Below are positions 42,121 through 50,598 of a DNA stretch of 53,267 nucleotides, one piece after another. Below the pieces are notes generated by a model. It was given only the letters and a program-made list of their open reading frames with translations. It was not told where the DNA came from and ran no database searches. Each line of letters starts with the position of its first letter. The stretch's first letter is position 1. Location: NCBI GenBank assembly GCA_905197485.1, contig CAJJYZ010000013.1, forward strand, positions 1 to 53,267. The letters are read 5' to 3'. The position numbers and the translations under genes are program-made. This DNA comes from an uncultured Lachnospiraceae bacterium. Lineage in GTDB: Bacteria; Bacillota; Clostridia; Lachnospirales; Lachnospiraceae.

Positions 42121-43161
42121 ATGAAATCAGATATCAAATTAACACAGATGACAAAAACTGCGGGGTGAGCCGCGAAGATAGGTCCTGAGACCCTTGCCCA
42201 GGTGCTGGGTAAGCTGCCAAAATTCCATGACGACAATCTTCTGGTCGGCATTGAGACATCGGACGATGCAGCAATTTATAAAGTGACGGATGACGTTGCA
42301 CTGATTCAGACAGTTGACTTCTTCACTCCAATTGTGGATGACCCTTATATGTTTGGACAGATTGCAGCGGCAAACTCTTTGAGTGATGTATATGCGATGG
42401 GCGGAGAGCCGAAGATTGCGCTGAATATTGTCGGATTCCCGAATTGTCTGGACCCGGCGATTCTTGGAGAGATTTTAGCAGGCGGTGCTGCGAAAGTAAA
42501 AGAAGCAGGAGCCGTTCTCGTAGGAGGACATTCTGTACAGGATGACGAACCGAAATACGGGCTTTGCGTATCCGGTTTCGTACATCCGGATAAGATATTT
42601 AAAAACTACGGTTGTAAGCCGGGGGACGTGTTGATTCTTACAAAACAGATTGGAAATGGAATTGTCAATACGGCAATCAAAGCGGAGATGGCTTCCGAGG
42701 AGGCAATCAAAGAAGTGACAATCTCGATGGCGTCTTTGAATAAGAAAGCGAAAGAAGTTGTGGAGAATCATAATGTAACTGCATGTACAGACATCACAGG
42801 CTTCGGACTTCTGGGACACTGTGTGGAGATGGCGGTTGCAAGCGACGTGACGTTCGAGATAAATGTCAACGATATTGCCTATGTGACGGATGCAATTTCC
42901 TATGCGAAGATGGGGCTTGTTCCGGCAGGAGCTTACAAGAATCGTGGTTATTCCTGTCATCAGGTGGATATGACTCAGGTGGAGGAGCATTTTATAGACC
43001 TTCTGTATGACCCACAGACATCAGGAGGACTGCTTATCAGTGTTCCGGCTGAGGAAGTAGACGATATCATGAAAGAATTTGAAGAAAAGAAGATGGATAC
43101 GAAAGTATCGATTATTGGAAAGGTAGTAGAAAAGGGCGATAAGTTGATTCGCCTGAGATAA
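42121..43161 (+). CDS. selD: Selenide, water dikinase, selenocysteine-containing
   Basis: 346 residues when the in-frame TGA at 42166-42168 (codon 16) is read as Sec. It makes selenophosphate from selenide and ATP. The N-terminal reading is TKTAG-U-AAKIGPETLA, where U sits at the position of catalytic Cys17 in E. coli SelD and is followed by the conserved Ala-Lys. The coding frame continues unbroken after the TGA, with GIETSDDAAIY, PKIALNIVGFPNC, VGGHSVQDDEPKYGL and TDITGFGLLGH. A SECIS-like hairpin lies 24-45 bases after the TGA. The ATG at 42121 follows GGAGAGAGG. A GTG at 42202 would drop the catalytic loop and is rejected. Confidence 0.95.
42166..42168 (+). other. selD: In-frame UGA read as selenocysteine (Sec16)
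   Basis: TGA within an otherwise continuous selD frame, in GCG GGG TGA GCC GCG. Family Sec/Cys alignment and the hairpin at 42193-42213 support recoding. Confidence 0.93.
42193..42213 (+). promoter_or_regulatory. bSECIS-like hairpin for SelD Sec insertion
   Basis: CTTGCCCAG and CTGGGTAAG pair over 9 bp (one G-U). The apical region AGGUGCU has G residues like the AGGUCU loop of E. coli fdhF. It begins 24 bases after the UGA, within the usual bacterial range, and is part of the coding sequence. SelB, encoded at 44617, should bind here. Confidence 0.75.
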
Positions 43162-43173
43162 ATAGGAACAAAG

Positions 43174-44598
43174 ATGAACAAGAATATGTTATTTCGTAAT
43201 ATACCAAAGGTAGATGTGCTTTTGGAAAATGATTCTGTTCAGGCTATGATTCGTCTCTACAGCAGAGATACTGTTGTGGAGGCGATTCGTGAAGAGACGG
43301 AAGCATTGCGGTATTTTATTAAGGGCTGCGAAGAGGAAGCAGAGGCGGTGCGTCGCATTGAGAATCTGATTCCGAATATTGAACGTCATGTTGTACGCCA
43401 GCATACGCCGGATATGCGTCCGGTTATCAACGGAACAGGGACGATTCTGCATACGAATCTCGGAAGGGCTCCGATTAGCCAGGAGCATATGGAGTATGTC
43501 GCGTCTGTCGCGACAGGATACTCGAACCTGGAGTATGACTTAGAGGGAGGAAAGCGCGGAGAGCGTTATTCTCATTTTGAAGAATTATTGTGTAAGATTA
43601 CAGGGGCCGAGGCTGCGATGGCGGTCAATAATAATGCAGCCTCTGTTATGCTTATTTTAAGTACGCTCGGAAAGGGAAAAGAAGTCATTGTATCCCGCGG
43701 AGAGCTGGTGGAAATCGGCGGTAAATTCCGGGTTCCGGATGTGATGGAACAAAGCGGGGCACATCTTGTGGAAGTGGGAACGACAAACAAGACACATTTT
43801 TCTGATTACGAACAGGCGATTACAGAGGAGACAAGCGCGCTTTTGAAGGTGCATACGAGCAATTATCGTATTGTCGGATTTACAGACACCGTACCGATTG
43901 CGGATTTGGTTCCCCTTGGTGAAAAATACGGGATTCCGGTTGTGGAAGACCTGGGAAGCGGTGTGCTGATTGATTTGGCAAAATATGGATTGGAGCATGA
44001 ACCGACAGTACAGGAATCTATTCAGGCAGGGGCAGATGTCGTGTGCTTTAGTGGAGACAAGCTGTTGGGAGGACCTCAGGCCGGCATTATCATCGGAAAG
44101 AAGAAATATATCGACCAGATGAAGAAGAATCAGCTTACGAGAGCACTCCGCATCGATAAATTCACAGCGACGACTCTGGATGTAGTTCTGCGGGAGTATT
44201 TATCCGAGGAGAAAGCGATTCAGAATATTCCGGTGCTTCGTATGATTACTGAGCCTCTGGAGGAAGTATCGAAGAGAGCAAGAACGCTTGCGCGTATGTT
44301 GAAATCCGCCAAGTTTGATGCGGAGATTCAGCTTCAGGCCTGCGAATCCCAGATTGGAGGAGGTTCGCTTCCACTTGAGAGGATTCCGAGCATGGCGGTG
44401 ACGATGAAGCCGTATCACATTTCGACGGCCGAACTGGAAGAAAGAATGCGCCATCTTCCGATTCCGGTTGTGGCAAGAACAGCGAATGACCGAATCGTGA
44501 TTGACGTACGGACGGTAGAACGCAGATTCTTTAAAACAATCGTAGAGCAGTTGAAAGAATATGACGTTTTGGGAGAAAACTGCCTTATTACAAGGTAA
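43174..44598 (+). CDS. selA: L-seryl-tRNA(Sec) selenium transferase
   Basis: 474 residues. PLP enzyme that converts Ser-tRNA(Sec) to Sec-tRNA(Sec) with selenophosphate. The conserved INGTGTILHTNLGRAPIS, the PLP Lys296 in CFSGDKLLGGPQAG and the C-terminal ARTANDRIVIDVRTVE are present. The length is like E. coli SelA (463). The gap to selD is 12 bases, and the ribosome site is weak (AATAGGAAC), so translation may depend on selD readthrough. Confidence 0.97.
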   Translation: MNKNMLFRNIPKVDVLLENDSVQAMIRLYSRDTVVEAIREETEALRYFIKGCEEEAEAVRRIENLIPNIERHVVRQHTPDMRPVINGTGTILHTNLGRAPISQEHMEYVASVATGYSNLEYDLEGGKRGERYSHFEELLCKITGAEAAMAVNNNAASVMLILSTLGKGKEVIVSRGELVEIGGKFRVPDVMEQSGAHLVEVGTTNKTHFSDYEQAITEETSALLKVHTSNYRIVGFTDTVPIADLVPLGEKYGIPVVEDLGSGVLIDLAKYGLEHEPTVQESIQAGADVVCFSGDKLLGGPQAGIIIGKKKYIDQMKKNQLTRALRIDKFTATTLDVVLREYLSEEKAIQNIPVLRMITEPLEEVSKRARTLARMLKSAKFDAEIQLQACESQIGGGSLPLERIPSMAVTMKPYHISTAELEERMRHLPIPVVARTANDRIVIDVRTVERRFFKTIVEQLKEYDVLGENCLITR

Positions 44599-44616
44599 AT
44601 AGAAAGGCTATCACAT

Positions 44617-46530
44617 ATGAAAAATATCATTATCGGTACTGCCGGTCATATCGACCATGGCAAAACAACATTGATTAAGGCTTTGACAGGCCGCAATACA
44701 GACCGGTGGGAAGAGGAGCAGAGACGAGGGATTACCATTGACCTCGGATTTACATATTTTGATTTGAAGAGTGGAGACCGGGTTGGAATCATTGACGTTC
44801 CGGGACATGAGAAGTTCATCAACAACATGGTCGCGGGAGTAGTCGGCATGGACCTTGTCATGCTTGTAATCGCAGCGGATGAAGGAATTATGCCGCAGAC
44901 GAAGGAGCATGTGGATATTCTTGGGCTTCTTGGAATTGAGAAGAGTATTATCGTTCTGAACAAGTGTGACCTGGTAGATGAGGAATGGCTGGAACTTGTG
45001 GAAGAAGAAGTGAAGGAAGAACTGGAAGGAACGTTTCTTGAGAATGCGCCTGTCATGAAGGTTTCGGCGGCTACGGGACAGGGAATCGAAGAGTTGAAAG
45101 ACATGATTGAGCATCTGACAGCCGACGAGGTGGTTCAAAAAGATACGCATACGATTCCGAGACTTCCGATTGACAGGGCATTTAGTATGTCCGGATTCGG
45201 TACTGTTATCACAGGAACACTTCTTGCGGGAAGCATTACAAAGGAAGACACATTAGAGATGTATCCGATTGGAAAGGAATGTAAGATTCGAAGCATTCAG
45301 GTACATGGGCAGCCGGTGGACAGATGCTATGCCGGACAGCGCGTGGCGATTAATCTTTCCAATATTAAGAAAAGTGAGATTAAGAGAGGATGTGTGCTCG
45401 CGCCGCCAAACAATATGGAGAACACGATGATGTTGGATGTGAAGATGAATGTTCTGCCGTCTTCCATGCGCATCTTGACGAATCATACGAGACTGCATCT
45501 ATTCACAGGAACGAGTGAAGTGCTCTGCCGCGCGATTCTTCTCGATAAAGAAGAGTTGGGACCGGGAGAGAGCGGGTATGTTCAGCTTCGTCTGGAAGAA
45601 GAGATTGCGGTTCGAAGAGGAGACAAATTTATCGTTCGTTTTTATTCGCCGATGGAAACCATTGGAGGAGGCGTAGTGCTTGAGCCGAATCCGACGAAGA
45701 AGAAGAGATTCCAGGCGGAGACCATCGAAGAATTGAAGAGAAAGGAATCCGGTTCCTCCGAGGATATTATTGATATGCATATCCAGAACTGTAAGGATTC
45801 CATGATGACAATTGCAGAACTTGCCAAGATTACGGCGGTGTCAGCCGATGAGGTGGCACAGGATGTGGAATCGCTGGAAAAGCAGGGCATGATTAAAGTG
45901 TTCCATATGAAGAAAGATAGTTACACATGGCATACGGCGAATGATAAAGCCTTTCAGGAGGAATTGACGAAGAAGCTTTCCGATTACCATGCGCAGCATC
46001 CATATCGTTACGGTATGCAAAAGGCAGAGATTCACAATACGTTCTTGAAGAAAGTGAAACCGACGGTTTTCGACTTGTATGTGGATAATCTGGTGGAGGA
46101 AGGCGTGATAAAGCGTCATAACGAATTCTTAAGCATGCCGTCTCATGAGATTCAAAAAGATGCGCGCTACGAGAAAACAGAGAAGAAACTTCTGGATATT
46201 TTTGAAAAATCGGGATTGGATTTCCCGAGACTATCAGAAGTGGATATGGGGGGTATCGAGCCGGATGTCATCGACGATATTTTATTGCTTCTTATGGAGG
46301 AAGGCAAGATTATCAAGCTCGGAGAAGAACTCTACACATTGACAGAATATATTGAGAAATCCAAAGAAATCATCCAGGGGCTTTTGAAGGAGAAAGACTT
46401 GATTACGATGGGAGAAATCAGGGATTCGCTCGAGACAAGCCGTAAAAATGCGAAACTGATTGTAGAATATATGGATAGCATCAAGGTGACGAAAAGAAAT
46501 GGAACAGAAAGCGAAAGGGTAGCGTACTAA
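44617..46530 (+). CDS. selB: Selenocysteine-specific elongation factor
   Basis: 637 residues. It brings Sec-tRNA to UGA codons with a SECIS. GTPase motifs: GTAGHIDHGKTTL, DVPGHEKFINNM and NKCDLVDEE. Domains II-III follow, then winged-helix repeats (about 375-637) that bind the SECIS, the last ending RKNAKLIVEYMDSIKVTKRNG. The length is near that of E. coli SelB (614). The TAA stop overlaps the LysR start by one base. Confidence 0.97.
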   Translation: MKNIIIGTAGHIDHGKTTLIKALTGRNTDRWEEEQRRGITIDLGFTYFDLKSGDRVGIIDVPGHEKFINNMVAGVVGMDLVMLVIAADEGIMPQTKEHVDILGLLGIEKSIIVLNKCDLVDEEWLELVEEEVKEELEGTFLENAPVMKVSAATGQGIEELKDMIEHLTADEVVQKDTHTIPRLPIDRAFSMSGFGTVITGTLLAGSITKEDTLEMYPIGKECKIRSIQVHGQPVDRCYAGQRVAINLSNIKKSEIKRGCVLAPPNNMENTMMLDVKMNVLPSSMRILTNHTRLHLFTGTSEVLCRAILLDKEELGPGESGYVQLRLEEEIAVRRGDKFIVRFYSPMETIGGGVVLEPNPTKKKRFQAETIEELKRKESGSSEDIIDMHIQNCKDSMMTIAELAKITAVSADEVAQDVESLEKQGMIKVFHMKKDSYTWHTANDKAFQEELTKKLSDYHAQHPYRYGMQKAEIHNTFLKKVKPTVFDLYVDNLVEEGVIKRHNEFLSMPSHEIQKDARYEKTEKKLLDIFEKSGLDFPRLSEVDMGGIEPDVIDDILLLLMEEGKIIKLGEELYTLTEYIEKSKEIIQGLLKEKDLITMGEIRDSLETSRKNAKLIVEYMDSIKVTKRNGTESERVAY

Positions 46531-47438
46531 TGAACTTAAAGCAGTTGGAAGCGTTTGTACGCGTTTCAGAAAGAAGAAGCTTCTCGAAAGCGGCGAAGGA
46601 ACTGTTTCTGACTCAGCCGACCGTAAGCGCCCACATCTCTTCTTTGGAGAAAGAGCTGGATGCAAGACTGTTTGTGAGAAATACGAAAGAAGTAGACCTT
46701 TCGGAAGAAGGGAAAAAACTGTATGAGTATGCCAAGCAGATGGTGAATCTGGAGAGGAAAATCGAAGACGCGTTTATGGAAGGCAATAAACGGGAACAGC
46801 AATGTATCACGATAGCAGCGTCTACCATACCGGCGCAGTATTTACTGCCGCGTGTTCTGGCGGCGTTCAATGAGAAGTATCCGAATGAGCAGTTCAAAAT
46901 CAGCGAGACGGATAGTGCGCAAGTTGTAGAGCAGGTATTGAACCGCACGATTGACGTTGGATTCACAGGTACGGTATTGGAAAAACGGCATTGTGCTTAT
47001 ATCCCTTTTTATAAAGATGAGCTTATGATTATCACGCCGAATCAGGAGAAGTACCGGGAATATCAAGAAAAAGGCGGGAAGACGTCCTGGCTTGTGGATG
47101 AATCTTTCATTATGCGTGAAGAAGGTTCCGGAACACGCAAGGAGGCGGAGAAACAGCTTCGAAGAAGCGGAATCGATGTATCGGCTTTGAATATCGTCGC
47201 AAGCATTGAGAATCAGGAGACCATCAAACGTTCTGTGGAAAACGGAATGGGGATTTCCATTATTTCCAGGCTTGCAGCGCAGAAAGAGATTGAGGAAGGA
47301 AATCTTCTCGGATTTGAACTTCCGTTCAAGGACAGGGTGAGAAATATCAATATTGTATATAATAAAGGGATTCGCTTGTCGGGAATTACAGAACGGTTCA
47401 TCAGAACAGTAAGAGAAGTTTATTGTGACGAGGAATAA
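46530..47438 (+). CDS. LysR-family regulator linked to selenium metabolism
   Basis: 302 residues. The N-terminal helix-turn-helix reads LEAFVRVSERRSFSKAAKELFLTQPTVSAHISSLEKEL. The periplasmic-binding-like effector domain covers about 90-295. Its ATG overlaps the selB stop (TAATG), so the regulator is made together with SelB. LysR members in this position are recognised in selenium clusters of Clostridia. Its ligand could be a selenium compound or cysteine, but that is inference. A very long hairpin follows the stop. Confidence 0.9.
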   Translation: MNLKQLEAFVRVSERRSFSKAAKELFLTQPTVSAHISSLEKELDARLFVRNTKEVDLSEEGKKLYEYAKQMVNLERKIEDAFMEGNKREQQCITIAASTIPAQYLLPRVLAAFNEKYPNEQFKISETDSAQVVEQVLNRTIDVGFTGTVLEKRHCAYIPFYKDELMIITPNQEKYREYQEKGGKTSWLVDESFIMREEGSGTRKEAEKQLRRSGIDVSALNIVASIENQETIKRSVENGMGISIISRLAAQKEIEEGNLLGFELPFKDRVRNINIVYNKGIRLSGITERFIRTVREVYCDEE

Positions 47439-47439
47439 A

Positions 47440-47492
47440 TGATAAGAAGAGTATATTTATAGAAAATATCTATAGATATGCTCTTTTTATCA
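47440..47492 (+). terminator. Long hairpin terminator after the LysR gene
   Basis: A 23-bp stem (47440-47462 with 47470-47492) pairs fully if G-U pairs are counted, around a 7-base loop. The right arm includes CTCTTTTTATCA. It begins two bases after the LysR stop and divides the island in two. Confidence 0.75.
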
Positions 47493-47577
47493 GCATTTTC
47501 AATTAGACTGCCCGAACGAAGGGGAGTACAATAAGAAACGATAGATAGAGAATTAGAAAGAACGAGAGGAAAAAGTT

Positions 47578-48717
47578 ATGATATATATGGATAATGCGGC
47601 AACGACCATGCGGAAACCGGAATGCGTGATGGAAGCGGTTATGGCAGCAATGCATTCCATGGGAAATGCGGGACGAGGCGCTCATGCGGCATCTCTGGAT
47701 GCGTCCCGGACGATTTACGGTACGAGGGAGGAACTGGCAAGATTCTTCCATGCGGAAAGTCCAAAGCAGATTGTGTTTACATGCAATTCGACAGAGAGCC
47801 TGAACATTGCCATCAAAGGGACTCTAGAGCCGGGCAATCATGTGATTACAACAGAGATGGAACACAATTCCGTTTTAAGACCGCTCTATGATATGGAAGA
47901 AAAAGGCGTAGAACTTACGATTCTTCCGGCAGATGAGCGAGGGATGATTTGCTATGATGATTTTGAAAAAGCCATTCGTCCGAATACGAAGGCGATAATA
48001 TGTACCAACGGTTCAAACCTGACGGGAAATATGATTGATGTAAAATGTGTGGGAGAGATTGCGAAGAAGCACGACCTTCTCTTTATCGTGGATGCATCAC
48101 AGACAGCCGGAGTGTATGAGATTGATGTGCAGGATATGCATATCGATATTCTATGCTTTACAGGACATAAAGGACTGCTTGGTCCTCAGGGAACCGGAGG
48201 AATGTATGTGAGAAGCGGCGTGCATGTGAATCCGTTGAAATGCGGAGGAAGCGGCGTGGACACTTATAATAAGCATCATCCGAAGGAGATGCCGACAGCC
48301 CTCGAGGCGGGAACGTTGAACGGACATGGTATCGCAGGACTCGGCGCCGGGGTGCATTACATTGAGACGGAAGGAATGGAGGCGCTCCGAGAGAAGGAAC
48401 TGGCGTATATGTGGCAGTTCTATGAGGGAGTGAAGGATATTCCGGGTGTGAAAATCTACGGAGATTTCAGCACGAAAAGACGTTGTCCGATTGTTGCACT
48501 GAATATTGGTGATTATGATTCTTCTGAAGTGAGTGATGAACTCCTTATGACATACGATATTTCTACAAGACCGGGGGCGCATTGCGCTCCGCTGATGCAC
48601 AAGGCGCTTGGAACGGTGGAACAGGGAGCTGTGAGATTCAGTTTCTCGCATTTCAACACAGAAGAGGAAATAAAGATTGCCATCCAGGCAATCGAAGAAT
48701 TATCAAAAGATGAGTAA
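47578..48717 (+). CDS. NifS-like cysteine desulfurase / selenocysteine lyase family protein
   Basis: 379 residues, class V aminotransferase fold. PLP Lys198 lies in CFTGHKGLLGPQGTG. The catalytic Cys336 lies in RPGAHCAPLMHKALGT, within a short loop. N-terminal IYMDNAATTMRKPE is typical. Such desulfurases supply sulfide or selenide equivalents. In this cluster it probably takes selenium from Sec, or sulfur from Cys, for SelD and the YedF/TusA carriers. It may also act in general sulfur transfer. The ATG start at 47578 follows GAGAGGAAAAAG. Confidence 0.93.
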   Translation: MIYMDNAATTMRKPECVMEAVMAAMHSMGNAGRGAHAASLDASRTIYGTREELARFFHAESPKQIVFTCNSTESLNIAIKGTLEPGNHVITTEMEHNSVLRPLYDMEEKGVELTILPADERGMICYDDFEKAIRPNTKAIICTNGSNLTGNMIDVKCVGEIAKKHDLLFIVDASQTAGVYEIDVQDMHIDILCFTGHKGLLGPQGTGGMYVRSGVHVNPLKCGGSGVDTYNKHHPKEMPTALEAGTLNGHGIAGLGAGVHYIETEGMEALREKELAYMWQFYEGVKDIPGVKIYGDFSTKRRCPIVALNIGDYDSSEVSDELLMTYDISTRPGAHCAPLMHKALGTVEQGAVRFSFSHFNTEEEIKIAIQAIEELSKDE

Positions 48718-48735
48718 CAAGAGGAGGAAAAAGGA

Positions 48736-49833
48736 ATGAATTTATCAGACTCGAAAGTCAAATTAGGAATTGCCGGCGTGATTTGCGGTCTCGTTGGCGT
48801 TGTACTTGCTATGCAGGGGAATCCGGGAAACATGGCAATCTGTATCGCCTGCTTCATTCGTGATATGGCAGGTTCTCTCGGCATGCATCAGGCAGCCGTA
48901 GTACAGTATGCAAGACCGGAAATTATCGGAATCATACTCGGAGCGTTTCTTATCGCGGTTGTGACAAAGGAATACCGTTCGACAGCAGGTTCTTCTCCGA
49001 TGATTCGTTTCGTCCTTGGAATGATTATCATGATTGGTTCGTTATTATTCCTTGGATGTCCGCTTCGTATGGTGATTCGTATGTCAGCAGGTGACTTGAA
49101 CGCATACGTTGCATTGGTAGGATTCGTATTAGGAATCGTGACAGGAACGATTGCATTGAAGAAAGGCTTCAGCCTTGGACGTGCCCATGAGACAAATAAG
49201 ATGAGCGGAGCGGTTCTTCCGGCGTTGATGCTTGGTGTTCTCGTTCTGATTCTGATGGGCTCAAGCTTATTGATTTCCAGTGAAAGCGGCCCGGGAAGCA
49301 TGCATGCACCGGTTATCGTTGCTTTAATTGGAGGATTGATTTTCGGAGCGGTAGCACAGAAGTCCAGAATGTGTTTCGCGGGAAGTATCCGCGATATCGT
49401 GTTGATGAGAAACTTTGATTTATTTACAGTTATTGCAGGTTTATTTGTGGTAATGCTTATCTTCAATGTGGCGACAGGTAATTTCGCGTTTAGTTTTGTA
49501 GGAAAACCGGTCGCACATTCCCAGCATTTATGGAATATTCTTGGAATGTACATCGTAGGGTTTGCAGCAACACTTGCAGGAGGATGTCCGCTTCGTCAGC
49601 TCGTACTCGCAGGTCAGGGCTCTTCTGATGCGGCAGTAACAGTTGCCGGCTTATTCGTAGGCGCAGCGCTTTGCCATAACCTGAAGCTTGCATCTGCAGC
49701 AGCGGCTCCGGCAACGGCAGAAGCGGCAGCGGTAGCAGGAGGACCATCCATCCAGGGACAGATTGCGGCAGTCGTATGTATTGTAGTGTTATTTATCATC
49801 GCTTTTGGCGGAAATAAGAGAACTGCAAAATAA
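48736..49833 (+). CDS. yedE: YedE-type selenium metabolism membrane protein (YeeE/YedE family)
   Basis: 365 residues with about nine to ten membrane helices. Repeated family motifs: FLGCPLRMVIRMSAGDLNAY, and AQKSRMCFAGSIRDIVLMRNF with AATLAGGCPLRQLVLAGQG. The cysteines in GCPLR pairs are typical of YeeE/YedE transporters for sulfur or selenium compounds. The linked TusA-like gene (49884) and the upstream desulfurase agree with selenium uptake. A tail of small residues (Ala-rich, about 310-340) sits before the last helix. The start ATG 48736 follows GAGGAGG. Confidence 0.93.
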   Translation: MNLSDSKVKLGIAGVICGLVGVVLAMQGNPGNMAICIACFIRDMAGSLGMHQAAVVQYARPEIIGIILGAFLIAVVTKEYRSTAGSSPMIRFVLGMIIMIGSLLFLGCPLRMVIRMSAGDLNAYVALVGFVLGIVTGTIALKKGFSLGRAHETNKMSGAVLPALMLGVLVLILMGSSLLISSESGPGSMHAPVIVALIGGLIFGAVAQKSRMCFAGSIRDIVLMRNFDLFTVIAGLFVVMLIFNVATGNFAFSFVGKPVAHSQHLWNILGMYIVGFAATLAGGCPLRQLVLAGQGSSDAAVTVAGLFVGAALCHNLKLASAAAAPATAEAAAVAGGPSIQGQIAAVVCIVVLFIIAFGGNKRTAK

Positions 49834-49883
49834 GATAGAAATCAGAGAAAAGATATGTTATTCTAGGAAAGTGAGGAAATAAT

Positions 49884-50087
49884 ATGAAAGAAGTAGATGC
49901 AAGAGGACTTTCTTGTCCGGAACCGTTAATGTTGACAGCCGAGGCTTTAAAATCAACAAACGGGCCTGTGAAGGTACTGGTCAGCGAACCTCACCAGAAG
50001 ACCAACGTAGAGAAATTTGCGAAAGACCATGGAAGGAAAGCAACTTCTACAGAGAAAGGCTCAGAATTCGAAATCGTAATAGAATAA
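49884..50087 (+). CDS. TusA/SirA-like sulfur (selenium) carrier protein
   Basis: 67 residues. CPxP motif at Cys11 (LSCPEPLMLTAEALKS). The Cys in this motif carries persulfide or perselenide in related proteins. It follows YedE by 50 bases and precedes a DUF3343 protein by one base. The companion YedF (41489) has a similar N-terminal domain, so two related carriers exist in this island. Confidence 0.93.
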   Translation: MKEVDARGLSCPEPLMLTAEALKSTNGPVKVLVSEPHQKTNVEKFAKDHGRKATSTEKGSEFEIVIE

Positions 50088-50088
50088 G

Positions 50089-50325
50089 ATGAGAAAGAAA
50101 GAATTAAAATTAATTGTAACATTTCATACAACAGCAGATGCCATGGCGATGGAAAAAGCGTGTAAAGAACGGGAGGTTCCAGGAAGGCTTATCCCGGTGC
50201 CAAGAGCGATTTCCGCAGGCTGTGGACTCTCCTGGTGTACAGATTTAGGGGAACGAGAGAATATAAAAGCGATGATGCAGTCGGTGGGAATCGAGGAAGA
50301 AGATATCCACGAATGCATGGTATAA
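50089..50325 (+). CDS. DUF3343 protein, putative Se/S carrier
   Basis: 78 residues. A compact fold with TFHTTADAMAMEKACKEREV and a double-Cys segment ISAGCGLSWCTDL. DUF3343 is often found beside TusA/YedE-type genes and has been proposed to carry selenium or sulfur, although proof is lacking. The ATG start lies one base after the TusA-like stop. Strong coupling is likely. A terminator follows directly. Confidence 0.88.
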   Translation: MRKKELKLIVTFHTTADAMAMEKACKEREVPGRLIPVPRAISAGCGLSWCTDLGERENIKAMMQSVGIEEEDIHECMV

Positions 50326-50357
50326 AAAATAGGTTGTGCTCACGCACAACCTATTTT
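50324..50357 (+). terminator. Intrinsic terminator of the yedE-tusA-DUF3343 unit
   Basis: AAAAAATAGGTTGTGC and GCACAACCTATTTTTT form a long perfect stem with a 2-base loop or slightly larger, and a U-run is built in. It starts at the stop codon and may work in both directions. Confidence 0.9.
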
Positions 50358-50515
50358 TTATACTGCAAAAAGACCTGTCTTAAAAAGATTGTTAAAATAT
50401 GTGCAAAATGCACAATTATAGAAAATGCCTATAAGCGGCAATCCCTATAAAATGGGAAAGTGCGAAAAATGAGATGTGAAAAACTGCTAAAATATATGGA
50501 ATTTGTATAATTTTA

Positions 50516-50544
50516 TTGAAGTTTTTAACCAAATAAGATAAAAT
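50516..50544 (+). promoter_or_regulatory. SigA promoter of the AGCS symporter
   Basis: -35 TTGAAG (50516-50521), a 17-base spacer and -10 TAAAAT (50539-50544), within an AT-rich 240-base gap that holds no other recognised feature. Confidence 0.75.
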
Positions 50545-50598
50545 ATAAACATATTAAATATCTATAGGAGATATAGATTTTAGAGGAGGGATTTGTTT

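Noticed and set aside
41974..42168. Separate 64-codon gene ending at the selD TGA
   Set aside because: It is the selD frame read from an upstream ATG inside yedF and stopped at the Sec codon.
42202..43161. A shorter SelD starting at a GTG at 42202
   Set aside because: It would lack the catalytic loop and has no ribosome site; the frame continues upstream through TGA to an ATG with a strong GGAGAGAGG site.
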